This document shows, one piece after another, positions 30,450 through 39,177 of a stretch of 39,500 nucleotides of DNA. Both the position numbers and the translations under genes were made by a program. A model generated the notes under the pieces. The model did not search any database and was not told where the DNA came from. It was given only the letters and a program-made list of their open reading frames with translations. The stretch comes from Marinobacter sp. GTDB lineage: Bacteria; Pseudomonadota; Gammaproteobacteria; Pseudomonadales; Oleiphilaceae. The DNA lies in contig JAGPVT010000008.1 in assembly GCA_018066865.1 (NCBI GenBank), positions 1 through 39,500 on the forward strand, read 5' to 3'. The first letter of the stretch is position 1. Every line of letters starts with the position of its first letter.

Positions 30450-31579
30450 TTGGCCACCTCCGGGTCCTTCGGCTTGAGCAGGCCGGCCAGAATAGCCAGC
30501 GCATCCCGTGCAACCTCTGCATCATCACCTTCATCGTTCGCCCGTTGATTCTCCCGCAACTCCTGAACCACGTCTCCGAGGTAGCCGTCGGCGCGCAGTG
30601 CGGCAATATCTTCATCCGTTGGCTCAAGTTGCAGCCCGGAGCGGTCGCAGGTAACGCTGCGATAGCGTGCCTCCGCAATGGACAGCGCATCCGTCAGTTT
30701 TTGATCGCCAACAAGTGTGAGGGTGCCGTCCAACTTTACATCCAGCACCGAAGCCTCGGGCAACTGGCTCATGCGATTCAGCAACTCATCCAGATCAGAA
30801 GGCACAGACAAGTTCTCCCGCCACTGATGCCATTGATAGCGTGCGGTTTCATATCGAGTAACCTTTGGCGTAGCGCCCGGCTCTTCAATATCAACAATCA
30901 ACACGTACCCCGCATCGTTATTGCGAAACCGCTCTGGCTCCGGCGTGCCGCTGTACCAGGTACGCTCGTTAATCTCCCGCACGCCATGCCAGTCACCCAG
31001 GGCGAGATAATCCAGTTTTGCACTTTGTGTTCGGTCCGGGGCTATGGGGTTTGTGGAGTCAATATCGTCAGGCAGCACGCCTTGCACGCTGCCGTGGGCC
31101 AGGCCGATACGCAGTAGCCCTGAAGGCGTTTCTGTCGTGTCGAAGGGCTGGGTCAGATCGCCGTATGTATGGCGCTGTGTCAGCGGTGCTGCCAGCACAG
31201 CGATGCCCTGCTCCGGTAATTGCGTAACACCGGATTCAAGTGCCAGATGGACGTTAGCCGGCACTGCGCCTAGCCGTTTTGCCCGCATCCAGACACTTTC
31301 TGCGAGCGCCGCGTCGTGATTGCCGGGCAGCATGACCCAGGGGCCTTCAAAGTTACGGGTGGCATTGAATACTCGCCGGATAGTGCGATCAGAAACTGTC
31401 TGGGCATCAAACACATCACCCGCAACCAGCACGGCATCACACTGGTGCTCGGTCGCCAGCGCCGCCAATCGTTCGATGGCCTCGTAACGGGCTTCCACCA
31501 ATGCGGCGCTGTCTTCGGTGTCAAACCGGCTGTAGGTTCGGCCCATTTGCCAGTCCGCTGTGTGTAAAAATTTTGGCAC
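30446..31579 (-). CDS. Calcineurin-like exonuclease, SbcD/YhaO type
   Basis: A 377-aa metallophosphoesterase, the nuclease partner of the ATPase above. The start is GTG at 31579, with AAGGAG 7 bases upstream; this begins the protein at the conserved FLHTADWQMG. Further metal motifs are LVAGDVFD (Asp55), LPGNHDA (Asn87-His88-Asp89), LAHGSVQG and ALGDWHG. In motif I the usual Asp-x-His of Mre11/SbcD is Asp9-Trp-Gln11, a change I recall from related proteins. The C-terminal third is acidic and Ala/Leu-rich. It diverges from the TPP riboswitch at 31630. Confidence 0.88.
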   Translation of the reverse strand: MPKFLHTADWQMGRTYSRFDTEDSAALVEARYEAIERLAALATEHQCDAVLVAGDVFDAQTVSDRTIRRVFNATRNFEGPWVMLPGNHDAALAESVWMRAKRLGAVPANVHLALESGVTQLPEQGIAVLAAPLTQRHTYGDLTQPFDTTETPSGLLRIGLAHGSVQGVLPDDIDSTNPIAPDRTQSAKLDYLALGDWHGVREINERTWYSGTPEPERFRNNDAGYVLIVDIEEPGATPKVTRYETARYQWHQWRENLSVPSDLDELLNRMSQLPEASVLDVKLDGTLTLVGDQKLTDALSIAEARYRSVTCDRSGLQLEPTDEDIAALRADGYLGDVVQELRENQRANDEGDDAEVARDALAILAGLLKPKDPEVAK

Positions 31580-31629
31580 CCGTTTTCTCCTTGAAACAAA
31601 TGGCAATGTGGGCATGGTACACTCAAACC

Positions 31630-31714
31630 AACTCAACGGGGTGCCAGGCAAATGCCGGGCTGAGACCATACCCGCGGAACCTGATACGGATTATACCGGC
31701 GAAGGGATTGAGCA
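31630..31714 (+). ncRNA. TPP (thiamine pyrophosphate) riboswitch
   Basis: The core THI-box elements are present in order: GGGGTGCC, GGCTGAGA, then CCCGCGGAACCTGAT and GGATTATACCGGCGAAGGGA. A closing P1 stem pairs CTCAA (31632-31636) with TTGAG (31708-31712). Such switches turn down thiamine biosynthesis or transport genes when TPP is high. The downstream CACTC (31713-31717) could pair with GAGTG (31754-31758) as part of the expression platform. It stands before a broken thiB gene. Confidence 0.93.
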
Positions 31715-31791
31715 CTCACCGGCTTAGGTGGGGCCTGCGGCACGGTTGCCTCCGAGTGGCTACACCTGACATGTCGCGAGGTTACAAAACC

Positions 31792-32399
31792 ATGCTCATC
31801 CGGGCGCTTGCACTGTTCCTTCTCGCCTTGGCCTCTGTGCCTGCAAACGCTCAGAAGGTACCATGGAAACGACGCGGCAAACGGGTTTGCTGGCAAACCA
31901 CGAAACCGATCTGTCAGCCCTTAGCCTACCCGTAGAGTGGCAGGACCCAATGTTTGTACCTTACGACTGGGGCTACTTTGCGTTTGTTTACGATACCGAA
32001 CAACTTCCGGAACCTCCAAAAAGTCTGGAAGCGCTGATTGCCGCGCCTGATGATCTCAAGATCCTTATCCAGGACCCCAGAACCAGCACACCAGGCCTTG
32101 GCTTGTTGCTCTGGATGCGCCACGTATACGGCGATCAGGCTCCGGGAAAATGGCAGCAACTGAAGGGCAAGATTCTCACCACCACAAAAAGTTGGAGCGA
32201 CGGTTATTTCTCGTTGTTCATGAACGGTGAGGCACCGATGATTCTCTCCTACAGCACCTCTCCTGCTTACCACATGGCGGTGGATAAAACCGACCGCTAC
32301 CAGGCTGCGGAGTTCAAAGCCTTGGGCTCACTCATTGTTCTGGCCAGCCATGACGAGGAAGACCGCAGGATACTGGCAGATAGCGTTTGTAGTCTCTAA
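31792..32399 (+). pseudogene. thiB: Thiamine ABC binding protein gene, deleted and frameshifted
   Basis: An N-terminal signal peptide (MLIRALALFLLALASVPANA) opens in one frame and runs to a stop at about 31935. The thiamine-binding-protein sequence resumes in another frame from about 31863 with TGLLANHETDLSALSLPVEW, FVPYDWGYFAFVYDTEQLP, QDPRTSTPGLGLLLWM and LSYSTSPAYHMAV, all matching ThiB. The first 60 or so mature residues are missing and the frames differ by two bases, so a deletion caused the shift. The C-terminal third (about 90 residues) is also lost, ending at an early stop after ADSVCSL. No thiP or thiQ follows. The TPP riboswitch upstream supports the identity. Confidence 0.85.
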
Positions 32400-32449
32400 G
32401 CTAGTAAGCTAATAAACCAGACCAATCAACTTTTGGAATTCTGACACCC

Positions 32450-33619
32450 GTGCCCATAAGTGCCAGCTCCCCGGAAAATGAACATTCACCGCAGGGCCGT
32501 CGGCAGGCAGGGGCCCTGACATCTGAGAACCACAGCCTGGCGGTTCGGGGCGACTGGACGCTGGCCGACTATCAAACGCTTAAACAGACAGTGCGAGAAT
32601 ATTCTGGTCAGCAGTGGGACACCGCAAACATCGATCTCACAAAACTGGGACGGGTTGATACGGCAGGCGCCTCACTTCTGGTTGCACTGCTGGGTCCCGA
32701 AACCCTCATTGCGCTGACAAAACAGGACGGCACCCTGCCCGATGAGCAAAGCACACTGCTCCAGGCTGTGGCCGATGCGCTTCAGGAAAAACCATCGCCT
32801 GAACCTGAACGCCTGGCACCAATCTCGCAATTCCTCACAGAAACCGGCAAAACGGTGGAGGCCATCTGGCACCTCGTCTATCTTTTGTCGGGGTTCGTTG
32901 GTCAGATTCTCGCAACCTTGTTCGTTGTGCTGCCAAGGCCCAAGCGCTGGCGTGTCACGGCGTTTGTAGCCGCCATTCAGGATACCGGGCTCAACGCTCT
33001 CCCTATCGTCGCACTGCTCACCTTTCTGGTGGGTGCCGTGGTGGCATTCCTTGGAGCCACGGTTCTGACAGGCTTTGGCGCTACGATTTACACCGTCAAC
33101 CTGGTCGCCTTCTCGTTTTTGCGCGAGTTCGGTGTTCTGCTCGCTGCGATCCTGCTTGCAGGCCGCACTGCCAGCGCCTTTACTGCGCAGATTGGCGCCA
33201 TGAAGGTAAACGAAGAGCTGGATGCGATACGCACGTTGGGGCTGGATCCAGTTGAGCTGCTGGTAATCCCGAGGGTTCTGGCGATGATGATCAGCCTGCC
33301 TATTCTTACCTTTGTGGGAATGCTCGCCGGTTTGGTAGGCGGCGGTGCGGTTTGTGCGATAGCCCTGGATATTTCACCGGCTCAGTTCATGGCCATTATG
33401 GAACGGGATATTGCGCTGAAGCACTTTCTTGTTGGCATGTCGAAAGCGCCCATCTTTGCCTTTCTGATTGCTGCCATCGGCTGCCTGGAAGGGTTCAAGG
33501 TCGGCGGCAGCGCCCAATCTGTTGGTGTACACACCACATCCAGCGTTGTTCAATCCATTTTTGCAGTGATTCTTCTGGATGCTGGTGCGGCACTCTTCTT
33601 TATGGAAATGGGCTGGTAA
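32450..33619 (+). CDS. MlaE-family ABC permease with N-terminal STAS-like domain
   Basis: A 389-aa inner-membrane permease of the MlaE family, which with MCE proteins moves phospholipids or other lipids across the envelope. Residues about 25-110 look like a STAS (MlaB-type) domain (LAVRGDWTLADYQTLKQTV, ANIDLTKLGRVDTAGASLLV). The permease domain follows, with IQDTGLNALPIVALLTFLVG, LREFGVLLAAILLAGRTASA and the signature IGAMKVNEELDAIRTLGLDP. The start GTG at 32450 is by length; no strong ribosome site is seen. It is the first gene of a four-gene operon. Similar four-gene sets with a STAS-fused permease occur in pseudomonads. Confidence 0.9.
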   Translation: MPISASSPENEHSPQGRRQAGALTSENHSLAVRGDWTLADYQTLKQTVREYSGQQWDTANIDLTKLGRVDTAGASLLVALLGPETLIALTKQDGTLPDEQSTLLQAVADALQEKPSPEPERLAPISQFLTETGKTVEAIWHLVYLLSGFVGQILATLFVVLPRPKRWRVTAFVAAIQDTGLNALPIVALLTFLVGAVVAFLGATVLTGFGATIYTVNLVAFSFLREFGVLLAAILLAGRTASAFTAQIGAMKVNEELDAIRTLGLDPVELLVIPRVLAMMISLPILTFVGMLAGLVGGGAVCAIALDISPAQFMAIMERDIALKHFLVGMSKAPIFAFLIAAIGCLEGFKVGGSAQSVGVHTTSSVVQSIFAVILLDAGAALFFMEMGW

Positions 33620-33622
33620 ACC

Positions 33623-34450
33623 ATGACGAACTCAACAGACCAACAAGCTCATAGCAAGCCCGCTTCTGTCATTGAAGTCCGGAGTCTTGATAATCGCTTT
33701 GGCAGCCATGTCGTCCATGAAAACCTTGATCTCGATCTCTTCAGGGGAGAGATTCTGGGCGTTGTTGGCGGTTCCGGAACCGGTAAATCTGTGTTGCTCA
33801 GAAGCATTGTGGGGCTGCATACACCCTCAGAGGGGTGTATACACGTATTTGGCAAAGATCTTACCGAGCTGAGCATCAAAGAGCGTTCGGAAACCGAGCA
33901 ACGGTTTGGCGTTCTCTTTCAGCGGGGGGCCCTCTTTACATCACTGAACCTTTTGCAGAACATTGCCCTGCCCTTGATTGAACACTGCGGCCTGCCCCGC
34001 TCGGACGCTGAAGAACTTGCCCGCATGAAGCTAGCACTGACAGGGTTGCCAGCCGATTCCGCCCGCAAGTACCCGTCGGAACTCTCCGGTGGTATGGTCA
34101 AACGCGCTGCTCTGGCGCGAGCACTGGCGATGGACCCGGAAATTCTGTTCCTGGATGAGCCTACTGCGGGCCTTGATCCAATTGGCGCTGCGGCTTTTGA
34201 CAAGTTGATTGTTACACTCCGGGATGCATTGGGGCTGACCGTTTTTCTGGTCACCCACGATCTGGACACGCTTTATACAACCTGCGACCGGGTCGCCGTT
34301 CTGTCTCAAAAAAGAGTTCTCGTCGCAGATCGGATTGAAAACGTTGCAGCAACAGACGATCCGTGGATCCAGGATTATTTTCAGGGCCCCCGCGGGCGGG
34401 CCGCCAGTTACGCATTCCGGGCTCAGGAACAGAGCCGGCTACGGGAGTAA
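33623..34450 (+). CDS. Mla-type ABC ATPase (MlaF-like)
   Basis: A 275-aa cytoplasmic ATPase of the MlaF/Ttg2A family. It has Walker A GGSGTGKSV, the Q-loop FQRGALFTSLNLLQNIA, signature LSGGMVKRAALARAL and LFLDEPTAGLDPIGA, plus the switch THDLDTLY. It powers the MlaE-like permease, whose stop lies 3 bases upstream. The C-terminal FQGPRGRAASY is typical of the Mla group. The transported lipid and direction are not determined. Confidence 0.92.
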   Translation: MTNSTDQQAHSKPASVIEVRSLDNRFGSHVVHENLDLDLFRGEILGVVGGSGTGKSVLLRSIVGLHTPSEGCIHVFGKDLTELSIKERSETEQRFGVLFQRGALFTSLNLLQNIALPLIEHCGLPRSDAEELARMKLALTGLPADSARKYPSELSGGMVKRAALARALAMDPEILFLDEPTAGLDPIGAAAFDKLIVTLRDALGLTVFLVTHDLDTLYTTCDRVAVLSQKRVLVADRIENVAATDDPWIQDYFQGPRGRAASYAFRAQEQSRLRE

Positions 34451-34456
34451 GAGACT

Positions 34457-35395
34457 ATGGAACCGAAAGCACATCATCTGGTGATCGGGGTTTTTACGCT
34501 GATTGCGGTGGTGGCAGCACTGTTGTTTGCGCTGTGGCTTGCCAAGTCATCTGCAGACCGTGAGTGGGCCTATTATGAAATCGTTTTTGATCATGCCGTA
34601 GGTGGACTGTCCAAGGGCAACCCCGTTCTCTACAGCGGCGTTGAAGTAGGCGATGTGCTTGATCTTCAGCTGGATTTCGACAACCCCGGCCACGTGCGGG
34701 TTCTGGTGCGTGTGGAGCAAAGTGTACCGGTGCGCAAAGACACTCGTGCCGGGTTGGTGCTGGCCAATATTACCGGCAGCATGAGCGTTCAGTTCAGTGG
34801 AGGTAGTAAAGACAGCCCCATACTGGAAGGCACCCGTGAAAAACCAGCGATGATTACCGCCGAGCCTTCGGCGTTCAACAGTCTCCTGACCAACGGCGAA
34901 GTGCTACTGACCAAAGCAGAAAAGTTGCTCACCAATGCCAACAATCTGCTTTCAGTGGAAAACAGCGAAAACTTGACTGTGATTTTGCGAAACACCCGGG
35001 AAGCAAGCGACTCTCTGCTTGGGAGACGCGAGCAACTGGTCGCTCTGCTCGATCGCATGGATGACGCGGGCAAACGTACAGCAGAAGCTGCAAGCAAGGT
35101 TTCTACCGTCTCCGATAATGCCAATGCGCTGCTACAGAACGAAGGGAAATCCTTGCTGACGAGCATGGACAAGGCAATGACAACGTTCCAGGAAACGGCC
35201 GCGCGTATTGATCGTTTAACCCGGAATAACGAAGGCGCGCTGGATTCCGGGCTCCAGGGTATGGGCGAGCTGGCACCGGCTCTGAGAGAGCTGCGCAACA
35301 CGTTAAGAAACCTGAATCAGTTTACCCGTCGCCTGGAAGAAGACCCCACGGGCACCATCTGGGGTGGCCCCACAATCAAGGAGGTATCCCAGTGA
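34457..35395 (+). CDS. MCE-domain lipid-binding protein (MlaD-like)
   Basis: A 312-aa protein anchored by one N-terminal membrane helix (LVIGVFTLIAVVAALLFALW, about residues 8-27). The MCE domain follows at about residues 38-120, with GGLSKGNPVLYSGVEVGDV, VPVRKDTRAGLVLANITGSM and VQFSGGS. The C-terminal 150 residues are helical and polar, probably periplasmic coiled coil. It binds the lipid substrate for the transporter formed with the previous two genes. It overlaps the next lipoprotein gene by 4 bases. This resembles PqiB/MlaD-like partners, not the six-gene classic Mla set. Confidence 0.9.
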   Translation: MEPKAHHLVIGVFTLIAVVAALLFALWLAKSSADREWAYYEIVFDHAVGGLSKGNPVLYSGVEVGDVLDLQLDFDNPGHVRVLVRVEQSVPVRKDTRAGLVLANITGSMSVQFSGGSKDSPILEGTREKPAMITAEPSAFNSLLTNGEVLLTKAEKLLTNANNLLSVENSENLTVILRNTREASDSLLGRREQLVALLDRMDDAGKRTAEAASKVSTVSDNANALLQNEGKSLLTSMDKAMTTFQETAARIDRLTRNNEGALDSGLQGMGELAPALRELRNTLRNLNQFTRRLEEDPTGTIWGGPTIKEVSQ

Positions 35396-36060
35396 ACAAC
35401 GCTACCGCAAAGGCTTTCCGGGCTGTGGGTACCGCCTTGGTCGTTTCCGGGATGATGACCGCATGCACGGTTTTCCCAACCCCTGAAGCACCAAGGGTAA
35501 TGGACTTTCCGACGCCTCAGAACGTTGAAAAAAGTGTAACAAGCAGGCCTCAGAGTCTCAGGGTTGATACACCTTTTGCCTCCGAGCCGTTTAACAGCAC
35601 GCGGATTCTGGCAAAGCCTGAGCCATGGGAATTCAGGGTATACCACGGCGTAAGGTGGCGGGATACAGTGCCGGTTATCCTGCGGGATATGCTGGTGGGC
35701 GCATTCAGGACAAGCGCAAGCTTCCGTGACGTATCGATGGATACCGGGCCTGGCAATACGGACCTGACACTGGCCACGGAGATTACGGCTTTCCACACCC
35801 TCAGCCAGGGTGACAGCACGCGGGTGACCGTTGCCATCTACGGGCAACTGATCGACAACCGCTCACGGGTGACACTCTGTTCTGACAGCTTCATCGCTTC
35901 CATGCCTGCCAAAGACAACAGCATTGAATCGGTTGTCCAGGCGTTTGGCAGCGCCGGGGAAAGCCTTGCAAAAGATGTTATTGGTTGGGCAACGGCTTGT
36001 GAAACGCGGCCGGATCAGGCCTTTTCAGGAAACAGGTCCGGCCAGGCAGCCTTAAGGTAA
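35392..36060 (+). CDS. ABC-type transport auxiliary lipoprotein (DUF330/PqiC-like)
   Basis: A 222-aa outer-membrane lipoprotein. The N-terminus has a hydrophobic segment ending in the lipobox MTAC (Cys25), followed by TVFPTPEAPRVMDFPTPQN. The domain (FNSTRILAKPEPWEFRVYHG, VRWRDTVPVILRDMLVGAF, RTSASFRDVSMDTG) is characteristic of the PqiC/DUF330 family that accompanies MCE operons. It completes the operon and its 3' end overlaps the pgsA 3' end by 46 bases on the opposite strand. It probably connects the MCE channel to the outer membrane. Confidence 0.88.
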   Translation: MNNATAKAFRAVGTALVVSGMMTACTVFPTPEAPRVMDFPTPQNVEKSVTSRPQSLRVDTPFASEPFNSTRILAKPEPWEFRVYHGVRWRDTVPVILRDMLVGAFRTSASFRDVSMDTGPGNTDLTLATEITAFHTLSQGDSTRVTVAIYGQLIDNRSRVTLCSDSFIASMPAKDNSIESVVQAFGSAGESLAKDVIGWATACETRPDQAFSGNRSGQAALR

Positions 36061-36566
36061 AGCCCCATCGACCAGAGCGTTAACAGTGCTGCGATATACA
36101 GCAACCCCACAGCAACGTCTGAAAGAAACTGGCCCGGAGGGAACGCCAGCAAACCCACAATGGAGGCCATCTGCGCCGTGGTTTTGATCTTGCCAATGTA
36201 AGAAACAGCAACGCTTCCACGGCTGCCGATTTCGGCCATCCACTCCCGCAATGCAGAGATCACAATTTCGCGGCCGATAATCACTGTTGCCGGAATGGTA
36301 AGCAGGATTGCCGAATACTCCTGAATCAGCAGCGCCAGCGCTACGGCCACCATCAGTTTGTCTGCCACCGGGTCGAGAAACGCGCCAAAAGGCGTACTTT
36401 GGTCCAGCTTGCGGGCAAGGTAGCCATCCAGCCAGTCAGTCACAGCCGCCAACGCAAAAATCGCCGCACTGACCATGTAGCTCCAATCTACGGGAAAATA
36501 AAATACCGCCACAAAGACCGGAATCATGATGATGCGGGAGAGTGTGAGCAGATTGGGTAAATTCAT
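36015..36566 (-). CDS. pgsA: Phosphatidylglycerophosphate synthase
   Basis: A 183-aa integral membrane enzyme that makes phosphatidylglycerol phosphate from CDP-diacylglycerol and glycerol-3-phosphate. It carries the CDP-alcohol phosphotransferase motif in full: DWLDGYLARKL, then TPFGAFLDPVADKL (the D-G-x2-A-R-x8-G-x3-D-x3-D pattern). Start ATG 36566 (MNLPNLLTLSRIIMIPVF) is the conventional family start, 7 bases after the uvrC stop. The uvrY-uvrC-pgsA order is typical for gammaproteobacteria. Confidence 0.96.
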   Translation of the reverse strand: MNLPNLLTLSRIIMIPVFVAVFYFPVDWSYMVSAAIFALAAVTDWLDGYLARKLDQSTPFGAFLDPVADKLMVAVALALLIQEYSAILLTIPATVIIGREIVISALREWMAEIGSRGSVAVSYIGKIKTTAQMASIVGLLAFPPGQFLSDVAVGLLYIAALLTLWSMGLYLKAAWPDLFPEKA

Positions 36567-36573
36567 ACTGTTG

Positions 36574-38436
36574 TTACTCGTCGTGCAATGCTGCGTATAT
36601 GTTTTCAGCCAATGATTTGCTAATGCCCTGAACTTTGGCCATTTCATCAACACTGGCTTTGCGTAGTTCCTGAATGCCACCAAAATACCGGATCAGTTCC
36701 CGGCGACGTTTGGGGCCAACACCTTCAATACCTTCCAGAGTAGATTGGCGGCGTTTCTTGTCGCGCCCTGCTCGGTGCCCGGTTATAGCGAAGCGATGAG
36801 ACTCATCCCTGATGTGCTGGATCAAATGCAATGCCGGCGAATCCGCGGGCACACGGAACACGCTCCCCGTCATGGCATCGATCAGTTGCTCCATGCCTGC
36901 GCGCCGGGTTACGCCCTTGGCCACACCGATCAAGGGAATATCAGAAACCCCAAGATCATCAAACACTTCCCGGGCAATGCTCAACTGGCCCTTACCACCA
37001 TCAATGAACACAAGATCCGGACGTTTGCCCTCACCTGCAACCATACGGCGATAGCGACGAGTCAATACCTGGCGCATGGCTCCATAATCGTCACCGGCTG
37101 TCACACCTTCGATGTTGTACAGCCGGTAATCACTTTTCAGGGGCCCATTCTCATCGAAAACGACACAGGATGCGACGGTATTTTCACCATGGCTGTGACT
37201 GATATCAAAACACTCCATCCGTGAAGGCGCCTCTGCCAGCTCCAGCATGTCGCGCAATGCCAGCAAACGACGATAGACCGTTTCCTTGCTGGCGAGATGA
37301 GTAAGCAAGGTTTGCCGGGCGTTGGTCATGGCCAATTCCAGCCAGCGGCGCCGCTCTCCTCGCACATTTCCGCGTATACGGGTTTCGCGATTTGCCGTAT
37401 CAGACAGCGCCTGGGCAAGCAGCTCCTGGCCATCAACATCAACAGGAACCAACACATCTCTTGGAATCTCGCGGCGCGTGTTGCCACCAAAATAATACTG
37501 CCCGAGAAAGGCGCTTAACAGCTCCCCCTCTGATTGCTCAAGAGAGTAGCGGGGAAAGTAATCCTTGGTTCCCAAAACCCTGCCACCGCGCACAATGATG
37601 ACCACGATGCACACAACGCCAGCATCCTGTGCGATGGCGATCACATCGGCATCGCCGCCTTCGCCATCTACCGACTGCTGTTCCTGAACATGTCGCAGAT
37701 GATTAATCTGGTCCCGGTAGGACGCAGCTTTTTCGAATTCCAGATTTTTCGCGGCCTCTTCCATCGCATCCATCAGATCACGAATAATGACCGGGTTTTT
37801 TCCTTCCAGAAACATGGTGGCGTGGCGGATATCCTGCTGGTAGTCCTCGGGCGAAATATACTCCACGCAAGGGGCCGTGCAGCGGTTGATCTGATACTGA
37901 AGACAGGGGCGTGTCCGGTTTCGAAAATAGCTTTCACTACAAGATCTTATGCGAAATACTTTCTGTAATATATTAAGACTTTCCTTGACCGCACCCGAGC
38001 TTGGGAACGGCCCGTACCAGGTGCCCCCTCCCTTTTTGGTGCGTCCGCGCCGGAAGGTTAGCGAAGGGTAATCACTGTGGGAAGAAACGTAGATATAAGG
38101 ATAGGATTTATCATCCCGGAGCAGGATGTTGTAAGGCGGGCGCAGAGATTTGATCAGGTTCTGCTCAAGCAGAAGTGCTTCCGTCTCGCTGCCGGTAATC
38201 GTCACTTCAATAGAAGCAATCTTTGCCACCAGCGCTTCTGTTTTCGGCGCCAGGCCGGTTTTGCGAAAATAGCTGCTGACCCGTTTCTTCAGGTTGCCTG
38301 CTTTTCCGACATACAGCACCGAACCGCCTTCGTCGTACATTCGGTATACGCCGGGCCGCTCAGTCAGCTGTTTCAGGAAGTGTTTGCTGTCGAACTCCCC
38401 GCTGCTATCGCTCGGGGAATCAGACCTTGTGGGCAT
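36574..38436 (-). CDS. uvrC: UvrABC excinuclease subunit C
   Basis: A 620-aa nucleotide-excision-repair nuclease that makes both incisions around a lesion. The GIY-YIG domain (residues about 27-105) includes PGVYRMYDEGGSVLYVGKAG. A UVR domain sits near residues 205-240 (NLEFEKAASYRDQINHL). The RNase H-like endonuclease domain includes RMECFDISHSHGENTVASCV and VFIDGGKGQL. Two helix-hairpin-helix motifs close the protein (GIEGVGPKRRRELIRYFGG, AKVQGISKSLAENIYAAL). It overlaps uvrY by 17 bases and is followed by pgsA. Full length and intact. Confidence 0.97.
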   Translation of the reverse strand: MPTRSDSPSDSSGEFDSKHFLKQLTERPGVYRMYDEGGSVLYVGKAGNLKKRVSSYFRKTGLAPKTEALVAKIASIEVTITGSETEALLLEQNLIKSLRPPYNILLRDDKSYPYIYVSSHSDYPSLTFRRGRTKKGGGTWYGPFPSSGAVKESLNILQKVFRIRSCSESYFRNRTRPCLQYQINRCTAPCVEYISPEDYQQDIRHATMFLEGKNPVIIRDLMDAMEEAAKNLEFEKAASYRDQINHLRHVQEQQSVDGEGGDADVIAIAQDAGVVCIVVIIVRGGRVLGTKDYFPRYSLEQSEGELLSAFLGQYYFGGNTRREIPRDVLVPVDVDGQELLAQALSDTANRETRIRGNVRGERRRWLELAMTNARQTLLTHLASKETVYRRLLALRDMLELAEAPSRMECFDISHSHGENTVASCVVFDENGPLKSDYRLYNIEGVTAGDDYGAMRQVLTRRYRRMVAGEGKRPDLVFIDGGKGQLSIAREVFDDLGVSDIPLIGVAKGVTRRAGMEQLIDAMTGSVFRVPADSPALHLIQHIRDESHRFAITGHRAGRDKKRRQSTLEGIEGVGPKRRRELIRYFGGIQELRKASVDEMAKVQGISKSLAENIYAALHDE

Positions 38437-39079
38437 CGAGTAACCCGAGTCGCACTGCCATCAGGGCCAACTCAACATCGCTGGAGATTTCCAGCTTTTC
38501 AAATATCCGGTAGCGGTAACTGTTAACGGTTTTGGGGCTAAGACAGAGCTTATCCGAAATATCCTGCACTTTCTGGCAGTCCACCACCATCATGGCTATC
38601 TGCATCTCGCGCTCGGACAGGCGATCAAACATCGACAGTTCGCCTTCATCATCCTTGTCGCCGCTTAACTGCTTAAGCGCCATTTTCTGGGCAATTTCCG
38701 GGCTTATATAGCGCTGCCCCGAGTTTGCCATGCGAATAGCACGAACCATCTCCCGGATATCAGCGCCTTTTGTAATATACGCTGTGGCTCCGCTCTGCAT
38801 TACCCGGGCGGGGTAAGGATCGTCGGCGCAAACGGTTACCACGATCACACGAATCGTATCGTCGATTCTCAGGATACGCCGCGTGGCCTCCAGTCCACCA
38901 ATGCCCGGCATGCGGATATCCATTAACACGATATCCGGACGACCTTTGCGCACGAACTCAATAGCGTCTTCACCCGATGAGGACTGGCCGATAACGTCAA
39001 TATCGGGATCATCCGCAAGCATCCGGGTTATCCCGGAACGAACCAGCTCATGGTCATCGACAACCAATACCCTGATCAA
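38420..39079 (-). CDS. uvrY: Two-component response regulator UvrY/GacA
   Basis: A 219-aa NarL/FixJ-type regulator, partner of the BarA/GacS kinase, that activates small RNAs of the Csr/Rsm system. The receiver domain has the acidic pair VDDHE (Asp8-Asp9), phosphorylation Asp54 in DIVLMDIRMPG and the TKG Lys. The LuxR-type HTH (about residues 148-205) includes LSEREMQIAMMV and LCLSPKTVNSYRYRIFEKL. It lies just upstream of uvrC, as in E. coli and pseudomonads. A plausible promoter region is at 39080-39177, though no clear box was fixed. Confidence 0.96.
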   Translation of the reverse strand: MIRVLVVDDHELVRSGITRMLADDPDIDVIGQSSSGEDAIEFVRKGRPDIVLMDIRMPGIGGLEATRRILRIDDTIRVIVVTVCADDPYPARVMQSGATAYITKGADIREMVRAIRMANSGQRYISPEIAQKMALKQLSGDKDDEGELSMFDRLSEREMQIAMMVVDCQKVQDISDKLCLSPKTVNSYRYRIFEKLEISSDVELALMAVRLGLLDAHKV

Positions 39080-39177
39080 AATTCACCTCGCACACCGCGT
39101 TCGGAAACCAGCGCGATTGTAACGTTTACAGACAGCCCCGGGTAGATACAGATCAAATACCCTAAAAGGCCAATCGA

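Noticed and set aside
31501..31935. A 144-codon plus-strand open frame through the riboswitch
   Set aside because: Most of it is the reverse of the SbcD-like gene start and the riboswitch; only the thiB signal peptide part is meaningful.
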